The position numbers and the translations under genes are program-made. Of a stretch of 14,529 nucleotides of DNA, positions 6,745 to 14,073 are shown piece by piece. The stretch is taken from positions 1 through 14,529 of the forward strand of contig CAITOD010000605.1 in NCBI GenBank assembly GCA_903893935.1. Reading direction: 5' to 3'. This DNA comes from an uncultured Sphingomonadales bacterium (GTDB taxonomy: Bacteria; Pseudomonadota; Alphaproteobacteria; Sphingomonadales; Sphingomonadaceae). Every line of letters begins with the position of its first letter. Within the stretch, counting starts at the first letter, position 1. The notes under the pieces are model-generated. The model was not told where the DNA came from. It was given only the letters and a program-made list of their open reading frames with translations, and did no database searches.

Positions 6745-9008
6745 CAGAACGCCTGCCCCAGCGAAATATACACGCCGATGCGGCTGTCACCCGGCGCCGG
6801 GTTGAGCGGGGTGCCGAGGTCGAACCGGATCGGGCCGAAATTGGTCTTGTAGCGCACGCCGATCCCCGCGCCATAGCGTGCGCCGCGCCAGGTCGGGGTG
6901 GGGGTTTCGCCCACTTGCCCGCCATCGAGGAACGGCACCACGCTCAGCGCGCCATCGAACAGCCCGGTGCGCACACGCGCTTCGAGCGAAAATTCGGCCA
7001 GCGACAGCCCGCCGATCGGGGTGTTGGTCGCATCGCGCGGGCCGACATCCTGATAGCCATAGCCGCGCACCGAGGCCCCGCCCCCGGCATAGAGCCGCTG
7101 CGACGGGGCGATATTGACGATATCGGTACCGTTGATCGCGGCCACGCGCACGCGTTCGGCCAGAACCACGCCGTGCCCGACCGGCTGATAGGCGCTGGCA
7201 TCGAGCTGGGTGGTGACATATGTCGAGCGCGGCCCGTCCTGGATCGAAATCGCCGGCGAAACCGTCACGGCCACGCGCTCTCCCCGCGTCGGATCGAGAA
7301 GGTTGTTGCTGCCGTCGAAACCCAGCTTCATCGGCAGCGCGCCAATGAAATAGGGCACGAACGGCGCCCCCTGCAACCCGTCGGTCCGCTGGCGGGTCGC
7401 AATCACCTGCACCCCGAACGACCAGGCCCATTTCTTCTGGAACAGCAGCGTGCTCTGCTTGTCGAGGCTGACCGTGGCCGACACGGTGCGCGCATCATAG
7501 GCGTTGGTCTGGATCGACTGGGCATAGAGATCGAGGCTGAGCGCCTGATCGCGCGCGAGGAAATTGCTGCGCCGGAAGGTCGTGCCCGCCAGCAGTTGCC
7601 GCGTGCCGAGGATGGCGCGCAGGCGCAGCATGCCTTCGGGCGGAAACAGGTTGCGATCTTCCCAGCTGCCATCGACTTCGAACCCTTCGCCGTTCGACAG
7701 GCCGATGGCGGCGCCAATCGTGTGCTCGGGGCCCTTGGTCAGCTTGACATCGAGATCGGCCACGCCGGGTGCCCCGGGCGCGGGCGGGGTTACTTCGCGC
7801 GGGGTAATGGTGACCCCGCCGACGATCCCGGTCGACAGCACCACGCGGCGGAAATCGTCGACCAGATGCTGGTCATACGTCCGCCCGCGGCGAAACCGCG
7901 CCATGCGCCGCAAATGGCGCGCGTTCAGAAACCGGGGCAACGAACTCGTCACGTCGCCAAAGCGATAGACCCCGCCGGTGGTGACCGGCAATGACAGATC
8001 GGCGCTCAGCACGTCGTGATCGACTGTCAGCGCCGGATCGCCCACTTTGGCAAAGGCATAGCCGATATGCCCCAACTGGTCGGCCAGTCGCGCGCGCGCG
8101 GCCAGAATGGCATCGGTGTTGGCCGGATCACCGGTCTTGAGCGCCAGCGCGGTGATAAGCGCGACATGATCGGCGCTTTGCGCGACATCGCCCAGCGCCA
8201 GCGAGCCCAACCGATAGCGCGTGCCGGGCACCACTTCGAAGCGCACGGTGGCCGGCGGCGGAGCGCCTTTGCCTTTCGGGGCGGGCGGCGCGGGCGTTCC
8301 CGTCTCGGCCTGCGCCGACAGGCCGATCAGATCCTGGCTGACTTGCGCATCGTAATAGCCATAAAGCCGCAGAATCTGAAGCAGCAGCGCGGCATCGTCG
8401 TGCGCGCGGCGCGACAATTGCGCCAGATTGTCGTCGCCGCGCCCCAACGTGCGCAGCGACGACAGCGCGGCGAACCGGTCGGCCACCTGGTCGCTTTCGG
8501 GCAAGACGGCGTCTCTGGCGAAAACCAGATCGACCCCCGGTGCAACATGGTGCACCACTGCGCCCGGCCCGAGCGGCCCGCGCCAGCCGCCGCGCGGCAT
8601 CGCCACATCGAGCGCGTTGCCCGCATCGCGTGCTACGGTTGCGACCGCGGCAATATCGGCATCGGGCGTCAGCGGCACGATCGGCGGCAAGTCAAACCGG
8701 TCGGGCCAGGCGATCGACAGGCCCGAAAAGCTTGCCTGCGCACCATCGGCAGGGCCCAACGTGGCCGGATCGGGCAACAGTTTCGGATCGACCGCCTGGC
8801 GCGCTGCATCGGTATCGAGCGCCCAGTGCGCCGGATCGGCAAGCGCGCTGTCGGGGATCAGCGCGCGCAGCGCCGGATCGACCGGCACGGCCTTGGCCGG
8901 TGCTGCGGGCTTGTTCGGCGCAGCGGTGCCGGTCGTCGAAGTTTTTTGGGGTGTCTGGGCTTGCGCCAGCACGGGCAGCAGCACAAGCGCCGCCATGCCC
9001 AGCCGCAT
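6744..9008 (-). CDS. tamA: Outer-membrane assembly protein TamA (Omp85/BamA superfamily)
   Basis: Outer-membrane beta-barrel of the TAM complex; works with TamB to insert selected proteins into the outer membrane. With ATG 9008 it has 754 residues and begins with a signal peptide, MRLGMAALVLLPVLAQAQ, probably cleaved near residue 18. A Pro/Ala-rich stretch and POTRA-like periplasmic segments follow, for example PGTRYRLGSLALGDV and GVYRFGDVTSSLPRFLN. The C-terminal half is the surface-antigen barrel. It carries the Omp85 signature VRGY (residues 647-650, nt 7070-7059) and FLDGGQVG, and it ends in Phe as expected for a barrel recognised by BAM. An in-frame ATG at 9059 would lengthen the signal n-region and overlap bpt; ATGs still further upstream (to 9263) read through bpt in another frame and are unlikely. 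No good ribosome-binding site precedes either start, so coupling to bpt 10 nt upstream is likely. The stop overlaps the tamB start. Confidence 0.94.
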   Translation of the reverse strand: MRLGMAALVLLPVLAQAQTPQKTSTTGTAAPNKPAAPAKAVPVDPALRALIPDSALADPAHWALDTDAARQAVDPKLLPDPATLGPADGAQASFSGLSIAWPDRFDLPPIVPLTPDADIAAVATVARDAGNALDVAMPRGGWRGPLGPGAVVHHVAPGVDLVFARDAVLPESDQVADRFAALSSLRTLGRGDDNLAQLSRRAHDDAALLLQILRLYGYYDAQVSQDLIGLSAQAETGTPAPPAPKGKGAPPPATVRFEVVPGTRYRLGSLALGDVAQSADHVALITALALKTGDPANTDAILAARARLADQLGHIGYAFAKVGDPALTVDHDVLSADLSLPVTTGGVYRFGDVTSSLPRFLNARHLRRMARFRRGRTYDQHLVDDFRRVVLSTGIVGGVTITPREVTPPAPGAPGVADLDVKLTKGPEHTIGAAIGLSNGEGFEVDGSWEDRNLFPPEGMLRLRAILGTRQLLAGTTFRRSNFLARDQALSLDLYAQSIQTNAYDARTVSATVSLDKQSTLLFQKKWAWSFGVQVIATRQRTDGLQGAPFVPYFIGALPMKLGFDGSNNLLDPTRGERVAVTVSPAISIQDGPRSTYVTTQLDASAYQPVGHGVVLAERVRVAAINGTDIVNIAPSQRLYAGGGASVRGYGYQDVGPRDATNTPIGGLSLAEFSLEARVRTGLFDGALSVVPFLDGGQVGETPTPTWRGARYGAGIGVRYKTNFGPIRFDLGTPLNPAPGDSRIGVYISLGQAF

Positions 9009-9018
9009 CAGCTGGCGA

Positions 9019-9831
9019 TCAGCAAGGCGAAACCAGAGTGTCTGCGGCGGCCATGTCATCGGTGCCGGCAATCCGCTGGATGACATGCGCCTGCTCGGCC
9101 GGATCAAACCGTTCCCAGCCATTGCGGCCAAGCCGTTCCATCGGACGAAACCGCACTTTGTATTGCATGCACGGCGAGCCTTCGACCCAATAGCCCAGAT
9201 AGACGTAGGCCAGGCCGATCCGGTCTGCATGCCGGATGTGATCAAGAATGATAAATGTGCCAAGCCCGGTCCGCGTCGGATGTTGGGGGTCGTAGAAACT
9301 GTATACCATCGACAACCCGTCTCCCTGATGGTCGGTCAGGCATGCGCCCACCAGCCGCCCCGGAGTGCCATCGGCATTGGGCTCTCGATATTCAACGACA
9401 TAGCTCTTTACCGGGGTGTGTTCCACCATGTCGGCAAAGTCGATTTCGTCCATTGCCGCCATGCCGCCGCCGGGATGGCGCACCGCCAGATAGGCCTGCA
9501 GCAGCTCGTATTGTTCGGGCGTCGACCACGGCTTGCACACCGTGACGATCAGGTCCTGGTTCTGCCGCAGCGTGCGTCGCTGGCTGGCCGAAGCAATGAA
9601 ATCGCGCACCACCACGCGCACCGACACGCAAGCCGTGCACCCCAGACAGCTGGGGCGATAGGCGACGGTCTGGCTGCGGCGAAAGCCGATCCGGCTCAAC
9701 GCGTCGTTGAGATCATCGGCATTGGGGCCCTTGAGCTCGGTGAACACTTTGCGCTCGGTGCGGCCCGGCAAATAGGGGCACGGCATCGGGCTGGTGACAA
9801 AAAAGCGGGGAAAGCGAACCGGGGCGCTCAC
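9019..9831 (-). CDS. bpt: Aspartate/glutamate leucyltransferase (arginyltransferase family, N-end rule)
   Basis: Transfers leucine (in the characterised bacterial Bpt) or possibly arginine from aminoacyl-tRNA to proteins with N-terminal Asp or Glu, marking them for ClpS/ClpAP degradation in the cytosol. The 270-residue length is typical. The N-terminal ATE domain holds the conserved cysteines Cys18 in CPYLPGR and Cys62/Cys65/Cys68 in [10 protein letters not shown]. The C-terminal GNAT-like transferase half contains [18 protein letters not shown], the segment [10 protein letters not shown] and [11 protein letters not shown], all strongly family-like. The start is GTG at 9831; an AAAGGA about 13 nt upstream is a loose ribosome-binding site, and residues 5-15 match the usual family N-terminus, so the in-frame ATG 9786 is less likely. 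It is first in an apparent bpt-tamA-tamB transcription unit. Leucyl rather than arginyl specificity is known for the family subgroup, not visible here. Confidence 0.94.
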   Translation of the reverse strand: MSAPVRFPRFFVTSPMPCPYLPGRTERKVFTELKGPNADDLNDALSRIGFRRSQTVAYRPSCLGCTACVSVRVVVRDFIASASQRRTLRQNQDLIVTVCKPWSTPEQYELLQAYLAVRHPGGGMAAMDEIDFADMVEHTPVKSYVVEYREPNADGTPGRLVGACLTDHQGDGLSMVYSFYDPQHPTRTGLGTFIILDHIRHADRIGLAYVYLGYWVEGSPCMQYKVRFRPMERLGRNGWERFDPAEQAHVIQRIAGTDDMAAADTLVSPC

Positions 9832-10045
9832 GAGACCACCACTATCCTTTGCTGCAGCCGGGCACAGGTCCGACCTGACATCTGTTACAATGCCGCAAGT
9901 GCCGCGCCGGTTAAAGCGGGTTAACCATAGATCGCCAGAAAGTTCGCCGGAAAAGACCGAATTTGTTGTGCACCGGCCGCAGCCGCAGCACGCCCTGTCC
10001 CGCCGCAGGACGCCCGGCCCGCAGGGATTAACGCCGGTGCGCCGG
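9832..10045. promoter_or_regulatory. Spacer between ilvA and bpt; likely holds the bpt-tamAB promoter
   Basis: This 214-bp gap separates the ilvA stop from the bpt GTG, both on the minus strand. It should contain the bpt promoter, but I cannot pick a -35/-10 pair with confidence. The most structured part is 9909-9926, GGTTAA-AGCGGG-TTAACC, a 6-bp inverted repeat with TTAA motifs spaced by 6 nt, followed by AT so that TTAACCAT is present. The part next to ilvA (about 9975-10045) is very GC-rich, with short stems such as GTCC/GGAC, but there is no T-tract and so no clear terminator for ilvA. I see no small gene here. Confidence 0.4.
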
Positions 10046-11287
10046 TCAGCCCAGTTCGACTTGTTCGATTTCGTAGCCGCGCGCGCGCAACGCCTCGACC
10101 AGCCGGTCGATCTGTTCGCGGTCGCGCGCTTCGCATTCGATCTCTGCGGTCAGGCCTTTGGCGGGCAGCGACGTGAAAATGCGTTGATGCCACACTTCGA
10201 GGATATTGACCTGGTGCCGGTTGAATTCCTCGACCACTTTGAACAGCGCGCCCGGACGGTCCTGCAAGGTGATGCGCAAGCGCCCGAGCCGACCCGAGCG
10301 AGCCAGATCGCGCAACAAGACATTGGCGAGCAACCGCGTGTCGATATTGCCGCCGCACAGCACGATCCCGACATTGCGCCCGGCAAACAGCTCGCGATTG
10401 GCCATCACCGCCGCGAGGCCCGCAGCGCCGGCGCCTTCGACCACGGTCTTTTCGATCTGCAGCAGCAGCGACACCGCCTGTTCGAGATGCGGCTCATCGA
10501 CCAGTACGATATCATCGACCAGGCCCGCCAGCGAGGCCGAGGTAAACACCCCCGGCTCCTTGACCGCAATCCCTTCGGCCAGCGTGTCGCCACCACACGG
10601 CAGATCCTGGCCTTTCAACCGGTTGAACATCGAGGGGAACAGCAGCGCCTCGACCCCGATCAACCCGATCGCCGGATTGATCCCGCGCGCCGCCGTGCCC
10701 ATCCCGGTCAGCAGCCCGCCGCCGCCGATCGGCACCGCCAGCATGTCGAGTTCCGGCACATCGGCGAGCATTTCGAGCGCGACGGTGCCCTGGCCCGCCG
10801 CCACGGTCGGATCGTCGAACGGATGCACGAAAGTCAGCCCGAGCTGGCGCTCGATCGCGCGGGCATGCGCATAAGCATCGTCAAATGTCTCGCCTTCGAG
10901 CACCACTTTGCCGCCGACGCTTTCGGTCTGGGTTATTTTCACGATCGGGGTGGTGCGCGGCATGACAATCGTCACCGGCACCCCCAGCCGCGTGCCGTGA
11001 TACGACAGCCCTTGCGCATGATTGCCGGCCGAAGCCGCAATCACCCCGCGCCGCCGCTCCTCGTCGCTCAGCAACAACAGCGCATTCAACGCCCCGCGCT
11101 CCTTGTACGCGGCGGTGAACTGCAAGTTCTCGAATTTCAGCCAGATCTGAGCCCCGGTAATCGCGCTCAAGGTCTTGCTGTGCAAAGTGGGCGTGCGCAC
11201 CACATGCCCCTCGATCCGCGCGGCAGCGGCGCGGACATCGTCGAGCGAGAGGCAGGGAACGGCGGCGGACGGGTCGGTTGCGATCAT
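10046..11287 (-). CDS. ilvA: Threonine ammonia-lyase (threonine dehydratase) with C-terminal ACT domain
   Basis: PLP-dependent deamination of L-threonine to 2-oxobutanoate and ammonia, the first committed step to isoleucine; cytosolic. The 413 residues fit the shorter, single-ACT form. The Schiff-base lysine is Lys62 in [10 protein letters not shown]. The Asn loop SAGNHAQG lies at 86-93 and the PLP-phosphate loop GGGGLLTG at 188-195. VLCGGN follows further on. A C-terminal ACT domain, about residues 335-413, begins near [16 protein letters not shown] and is the likely allosteric site. ATG 11287 is supported by AGGGG about 7 nt upstream. It lies 140 nt after the Mic60-like gene in the same direction, so it may belong to the hem transcription unit or have its own promoter. 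A catabolic (TdcB-like) role is possible but less likely in this setting. Confidence 0.95.
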   Translation of the reverse strand: MIATDPSAAVPCLSLDDVRAAAARIEGHVVRTPTLHSKTLSAITGAQIWLKFENLQFTAAYKERGALNALLLLSDEERRRGVIAASAGNHAQGLSYHGTRLGVPVTIVMPRTTPIVKITQTESVGGKVVLEGETFDDAYAHARAIERQLGLTFVHPFDDPTVAAGQGTVALEMLADVPELDMLAVPIGGGGLLTGMGTAARGINPAIGLIGVEALLFPSMFNRLKGQDLPCGGDTLAEGIAVKEPGVFTSASLAGLVDDIVLVDEPHLEQAVSLLLQIEKTVVEGAGAAGLAAVMANRELFAGRNVGIVLCGGNIDTRLLANVLLRDLARSGRLGRLRITLQDRPGALFKVVEEFNRHQVNILEVWHQRIFTSLPAKGLTAEIECEARDREQIDRLVEALRARGYEIEQVELG

Positions 11288-11366
11288 CCGACCGCCCCTA
11301 GTGCAAACCGTCCGGGTTGGGAACGGCCGTTTGGCGCTTGCAAGGGCGTGTTTGTCCGATCCGGAT

Positions 11367-11383
11367 GCCCCGGTGTACGGGGC
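11367..11383. repeat. Hairpin between the Mic60-like gene and ilvA
   Basis: GCCCCG (11367-11372) and CGGGGC (11378-11383) form a perfect 6-bp GC stem around the loop GTGTA. No T-tract follows on the minus strand, so it is not an obvious terminator. It lies in the 140-nt spacer upstream of ilvA (11288-11427), in which I see no gene. Confidence 0.45.
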
Positions 11384-11407
11384 GCTTTACCGCGCGACAG
11401 CCACGCA

Positions 11408-11444
11408 ACCGGAAAACCGGTCCCGGATCAGGTCCGGGGTGACG
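11408..11444. repeat. Palindromic (REP-like) element at the 3' end of the Mic60-like gene
   Basis: Two stems stand side by side. CCGG-AAAA-CCGG with an outer A-T pair covers 11408-11421. CCCGGA-TCAGG-TCCGGG covers 11422-11438. The second, read on the minus strand with its flank, is GTCACCCCGG followed by ACCTGATCCGGGAC. This closely resembles the short GTCA(C/T)CCCGGA...TGATCCGGG palindrome scattered between genes in many alphaproteobacteria, as I recall it. The TGA stop of the Mic60-like gene (11430-11428) falls in the loop, so the gene's last codons lie inside the element. Confidence 0.6.
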
Positions 11445-12336
11445 CAAGCGGCCGGCCGGGTGCGTGGTCGGGCGCGTGGTCAGGGGGTGTCGGTTTGGGG
11501 GTGACAGTCGGCGTGGCGAGTGCAGCGCTTTCGATCTGGTCGAGTGCGTGCTCGGTGGCTTCCCAGTCGCGGGCGTGGGCCAGCCAGTCGGTGGCGGCGT
11601 CTTTGCCGGGCATGTGTTCGACTTCGGCGACGGCGAGATCGACACGCTCGCCGGCCAGCGCAGTGCGCGCGCGGGCGAGGCGGCTTTCGGGGGCGGGCGA
11701 CGGCGTGTCGTCGTGGCGGATCACGAACATCGCGCCGATCTGGCGCGACAGCCAGTCCCACGTGCCTTCGCTGGCGGGGCCGGTGACAAGGCGCGGTTCG
11801 AGGCGGGCGAATTCTTCGGTCAGGCCGCCGATCGTCACCGGTTTTTGCGCGGCGGCGAGAATGCGGTCGACCGCAGTCGGCTGGCTGTCGCCAAACCGCA
11901 TGCGCAGCGGGGTTTCGAGCGCGCCCAGCGGCTGGCCGCGTTCGATCGCGCGGCGCGCGGCAAACGCCACCAGCAGTGCTTCGGCGCGCGTGGCCTGATC
12001 GGAAGCGGCGAGTGTCTGCTGGTTGAGTTCGGCCAGCCGCTGCTGCAGCGCGGTCAGCCGCGCGGTCGCATCGGCGAGCGCCGCATTGGTCGCGATCAGA
12101 TTGCCCTGGGTGACAATGGCGGCGGCGGTTGCGCTGGGACTGGCGGCGGGGACGGCGGGCAGCGAATTTTCAAGCGCGGGCATCGATGCGCGCAGCCAGC
12201 CGGTCTGCCAGCCGTACCAGGCACCGCCCGCCAGCGCGGCCAGGATCACTGCGCCAAGCAAAACGCCAAGCCCGCGACCTCCCGACCGCCGAGGCGGACG
12301 CGAATCCATCGCAGAGCCCAATGTTATTTCTTGCAT
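11428..12336 (-). CDS. Mitofilin/Mic60-like inner-membrane protein (COG4223 type)
   Basis: Alphaproteobacterial relatives of mitochondrial Mic60 are thought to shape or link the inner membrane to the envelope. The 302-residue protein has a basic N-terminus (RPPRRSGGR, 13-21), one membrane span at about 23-42, an Ala/Pro-rich linker at 54-73 and a probable coiled coil at about 84-120. Its C-terminal part has a segment, PVTIGGLTEEFARLEPRL, like the mitofilin domain. The layout and the position beside hemD and hemC match the known neighbourhood; overall identity was not tested. It is shorter than many relatives. The tail is Pro/His-rich (DHAPDHAPG) and ends in ASPRT encoded within a palindromic element. 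ATG 12336 and ATG 12309 are both possible and neither has a strong ribosome-binding site. It begins 33 nt after hemD and is probably cotranscribed with it. Confidence 0.75.
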   Translation of the reverse strand: MQEITLGSAMDSRPPRRSGGRGLGVLLGAVILAALAGGAWYGWQTGWLRASMPALENSLPAVPAASPSATAAAIVTQGNLIATNAALADATARLTALQQRLAELNQQTLAASDQATRAEALLVAFAARRAIERGQPLGALETPLRMRFGDSQPTAVDRILAAAQKPVTIGGLTEEFARLEPRLVTGPASEGTWDWLSRQIGAMFVIRHDDTPSPAPESRLARARTALAGERVDLAVAEVEHMPGKDAATDWLAHARDWEATEHALDQIESAALATPTVTPKPTPPDHAPDHAPGRPLASPRT

Positions 12337-12369
12337 CCGTGATATTTCACTTCACCCGTTGCCCCGAAG

Positions 12370-13050
12370 TCACACTATTTGACACATTTGCTGCGCCAAG
12401 GAAAGCACCGCGTCATCATCGGGTCTTGTTGCGATTCCAACCGCTTGCCAGTTTTCCCCCGCATTGGTTGCGATTCGCTGGGCGAGACAGGCCAGCGCGA
12501 TACGCGCACGCGGCACATCGTGCGCGGCGCATTCCCGGGCAAAATGCCGCGCCGCCTCGGCCGAATGGAGCAGCACCAGCACCGGTTCGCGGCGCAAGAG
12601 CTCGATTGTCGCGGCATCCAGCGGTTGCGGCTCGGTCGCATAGACAATCGCCTGATCGATCGCGACCGCTGCCGGCGGCATAAGCGGCACATGCGCTTCA
12701 CCCGCGAGCCGCAGATAGCGACCGGGCGGAAGGGTAGCGACCAGCGACTGCAAGCCGCCGCTGCCGGTCTGCGCAACGCGGAAGCCCGCCGCGCGCGCGG
12801 CCTGCGCGGTTGTCGCGCCCACGGCATGGACCGGCACAGCGCGCAGGGCCGCAAGCTGCGGCCCGGCATGGGCAAACACCGCCGCGCTGCCGATCAGCAG
12901 ACCATCCCATTGGGCTGCAACGGGCAATTCCCAGTCGCGCTGACCATAGACAAATAGTGGCGCTGCGTGCGGCACAAGGCCCAGCGCGCGGGCGGCGGCG
13001 CAAGTCGCGGCATTGCCCGGTTCGGGGCGCAGCACCAGCAGCGCGCGCAT
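12370..13050 (-). CDS. hemD: Uroporphyrinogen-III synthase (HEM4 family)
   Basis: Cyclises hydroxymethylbilane with inversion of ring D to give uroporphyrinogen III, the branch point to heme, siroheme and cobalamin; cytosolic. The 226 residues match the usual single HEM4 domain. The N-terminus LLVLRPEPGNAATCAAARALG is typical: the RPEPG loop, then helix. Further family-like segments are GLLIGSAAVFAHAG, VHAVGATTAQAARAAGF, YLRLAGEAHVPL and VLVLLHSAEAARHFA. HemD proteins diverge greatly, so the abutting hemC is important support. The start ATG at 13050 directly follows the hemC stop with no gap, which implies translational coupling. Confidence 0.92.
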   Translation of the reverse strand: MRALLVLRPEPGNAATCAAARALGLVPHAAPLFVYGQRDWELPVAAQWDGLLIGSAAVFAHAGPQLAALRAVPVHAVGATTAQAARAAGFRVAQTGSGGLQSLVATLPPGRYLRLAGEAHVPLMPPAAVAIDQAIVYATEPQPLDAATIELLRREPVLVLLHSAEAARHFARECAAHDVPRARIALACLAQRIATNAGENWQAVGIATRPDDDAVLSLAQQMCQIV

Positions 13051-14028
13051 TCAGTCGGGTGCCTGGAAATGCATCCGGATCGATGCCGGCGCTTTGGCCA
13101 GCAGGTCATGCGCCAGCGCGATCGCGGCATCGGGGGCCTCGACCGCAACCCGCAAATCTGCCTCGACCCGCGCGCTGCCATCGGGGCTGAACAGCGCGGC
13201 GGTCATGTGCAGTTCACCGCCGTGGTGGCGGGTCAAGACCGCGATCGGGCTGTGGCAGGTGCCACCGAGACCTTTGAGAAGGGCGCGCTCGGCGCGGATC
13301 GCGGCGTGGCTGGGGGCATGGTCGATCGCGGCGAACAGCGCCATCAGGTCGTGCCGCGCGGCCAGGCATTCGATGCCGATCGCGCCTTGCGCCGGCGCGG
13401 GCAGCCATTGCGCCGGATCGAGCGGCGTGCCGGTGGTCCGCTGCCCCAGCCGTTCGAGCCCGGCCGCAGCGAGCAGCGTGACATCGGCTTCGCCGCGCGC
13501 GAGCTTGCCCATCCGCGTGGCGACATTGCCGCGAAACGATACCACTTCGAGATCGGGGCGAGCGTGGAGCATTTGCGCAGCGCGGCGCGGCGCGCTGGTG
13601 CCGACCCGCGCGCCCGCAGGGATCGCGGCCAGACTCTCGGCACCGATCAGCACATCGCGCACATCGGCGCGCGGCAGAATGGCGGCGATGGCGAGCATGG
13701 CCGGGCGCAGCGTTTCGACATCTTTCATCGAATGGACCGCCGCATCGATCGTGCCATCGGCCAGCCACACATCGAGCTCTTTGGTCCACAGCGCCTTGCC
13801 GCCGATTTCGGCGAGCGGCCGGTCCTGGATGCGATCGCCGCTGGCGATGACCGGCACGAGTTCGACCGCACTTTCCGCCCAGCCATGCGCATCGCACAGC
13901 CGCGCGCGGGTTTCGCAAGCCTGCGCCATTGCGAGCGGCGACTGGCGGGTTCCCAAGCGCAAGGGCTGGGCGGGCGATGGCGGGGTGCGCAGGAAATCGC
14001 GCGGGGTTGACGGAAGAGGACTGGTCAT
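13051..14028 (-). CDS. hemC: Hydroxymethylbilane synthase (porphobilinogen deaminase)
   Basis: Condenses four porphobilinogen molecules into hydroxymethylbilane on a covalent dipyrromethane cofactor; cytosolic heme pathway enzyme. The 325 residues start at ATG 14028, just before the conserved [13 protein letters not shown] (24-36). The first 23 residues are a Pro-rich extension. Visible motifs are WTKELD (81-86), the catalytic Asp103 in HSMKDVE, the Arg-rich [10 protein letters not shown] (143-152), FRGNVATR (165-172), and Cys258 in GGTCHSPI, which anchors the cofactor. The open frame runs upstream to 14508, but only antisense to tsaD, so a longer start is rejected. It abuts hemD downstream and is divergent from tsaD. 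No strong ribosome-binding site is visible before the ATG. Confidence 0.97.
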   Translation of the reverse strand: MTSPLPSTPRDFLRTPPSPAQPLRLGTRQSPLAMAQACETRARLCDAHGWAESAVELVPVIASGDRIQDRPLAEIGGKALWTKELDVWLADGTIDAAVHSMKDVETLRPAMLAIAAILPRADVRDVLIGAESLAAIPAGARVGTSAPRRAAQMLHARPDLEVVSFRGNVATRMGKLARGEADVTLLAAAGLERLGQRTTGTPLDPAQWLPAPAQGAIGIECLAARHDLMALFAAIDHAPSHAAIRAERALLKGLGGTCHSPIAVLTRHHGGELHMTAALFSPDGSARVEADLRVAVEAPDAAIALAHDLLAKAPASIRMHFQAPD

Positions 14029-14073
14029 GCGCCGCTTGCTGTATATCCGATTATGTCTAAGGGAAAGCTCCCC
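14029..14073. promoter_or_regulatory. Divergent hemC-tsaD intergenic region (candidate promoters)
   Basis: Only 45 bp separate the divergent start codons, so at least one promoter must reach into the opposite coding region. The core (about 14036-14055) is locally AT-richer than its surroundings. It contains TATATC (14042-14047) on the plus strand and TATACA (14046-14041) on the minus strand, either of which could act as a -10. No convincing -35 at 17 bp is seen for either. AAGGGA at 14059-14064 is a good ribosome-binding site for tsaD. Confidence 0.4.

Noticed and set aside
5527..6852. Open frame of 441 codons on the plus strand, antisense to the N-terminal part of tamB
   Set aside because: No family features, and an extreme Arg/Gln/Pro composition typical of reverse frames in GC-rich DNA.
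9009..9263. Longest possible N-terminal extension of tamA
   Set aside because: The extra residues run through the bpt coding region in another frame and would precede and disrupt a clear signal peptide starting at 9008. Only the ATG at 9059 remains a modest alternative.
9975..10045. Possible terminator after ilvA
   Set aside because: Short GC stems are present, but no T-tract follows on the minus strand and no single strong hairpin stands out.
9794..11998. Open frame of 734 codons on the plus strand, antisense to bpt, ilvA and the Mic60-like gene
   Set aside because: It crosses three real genes and two spacers, and the product has low-complexity, shadow-like composition. ilvA and bpt on the other strand have full catalytic motifs.
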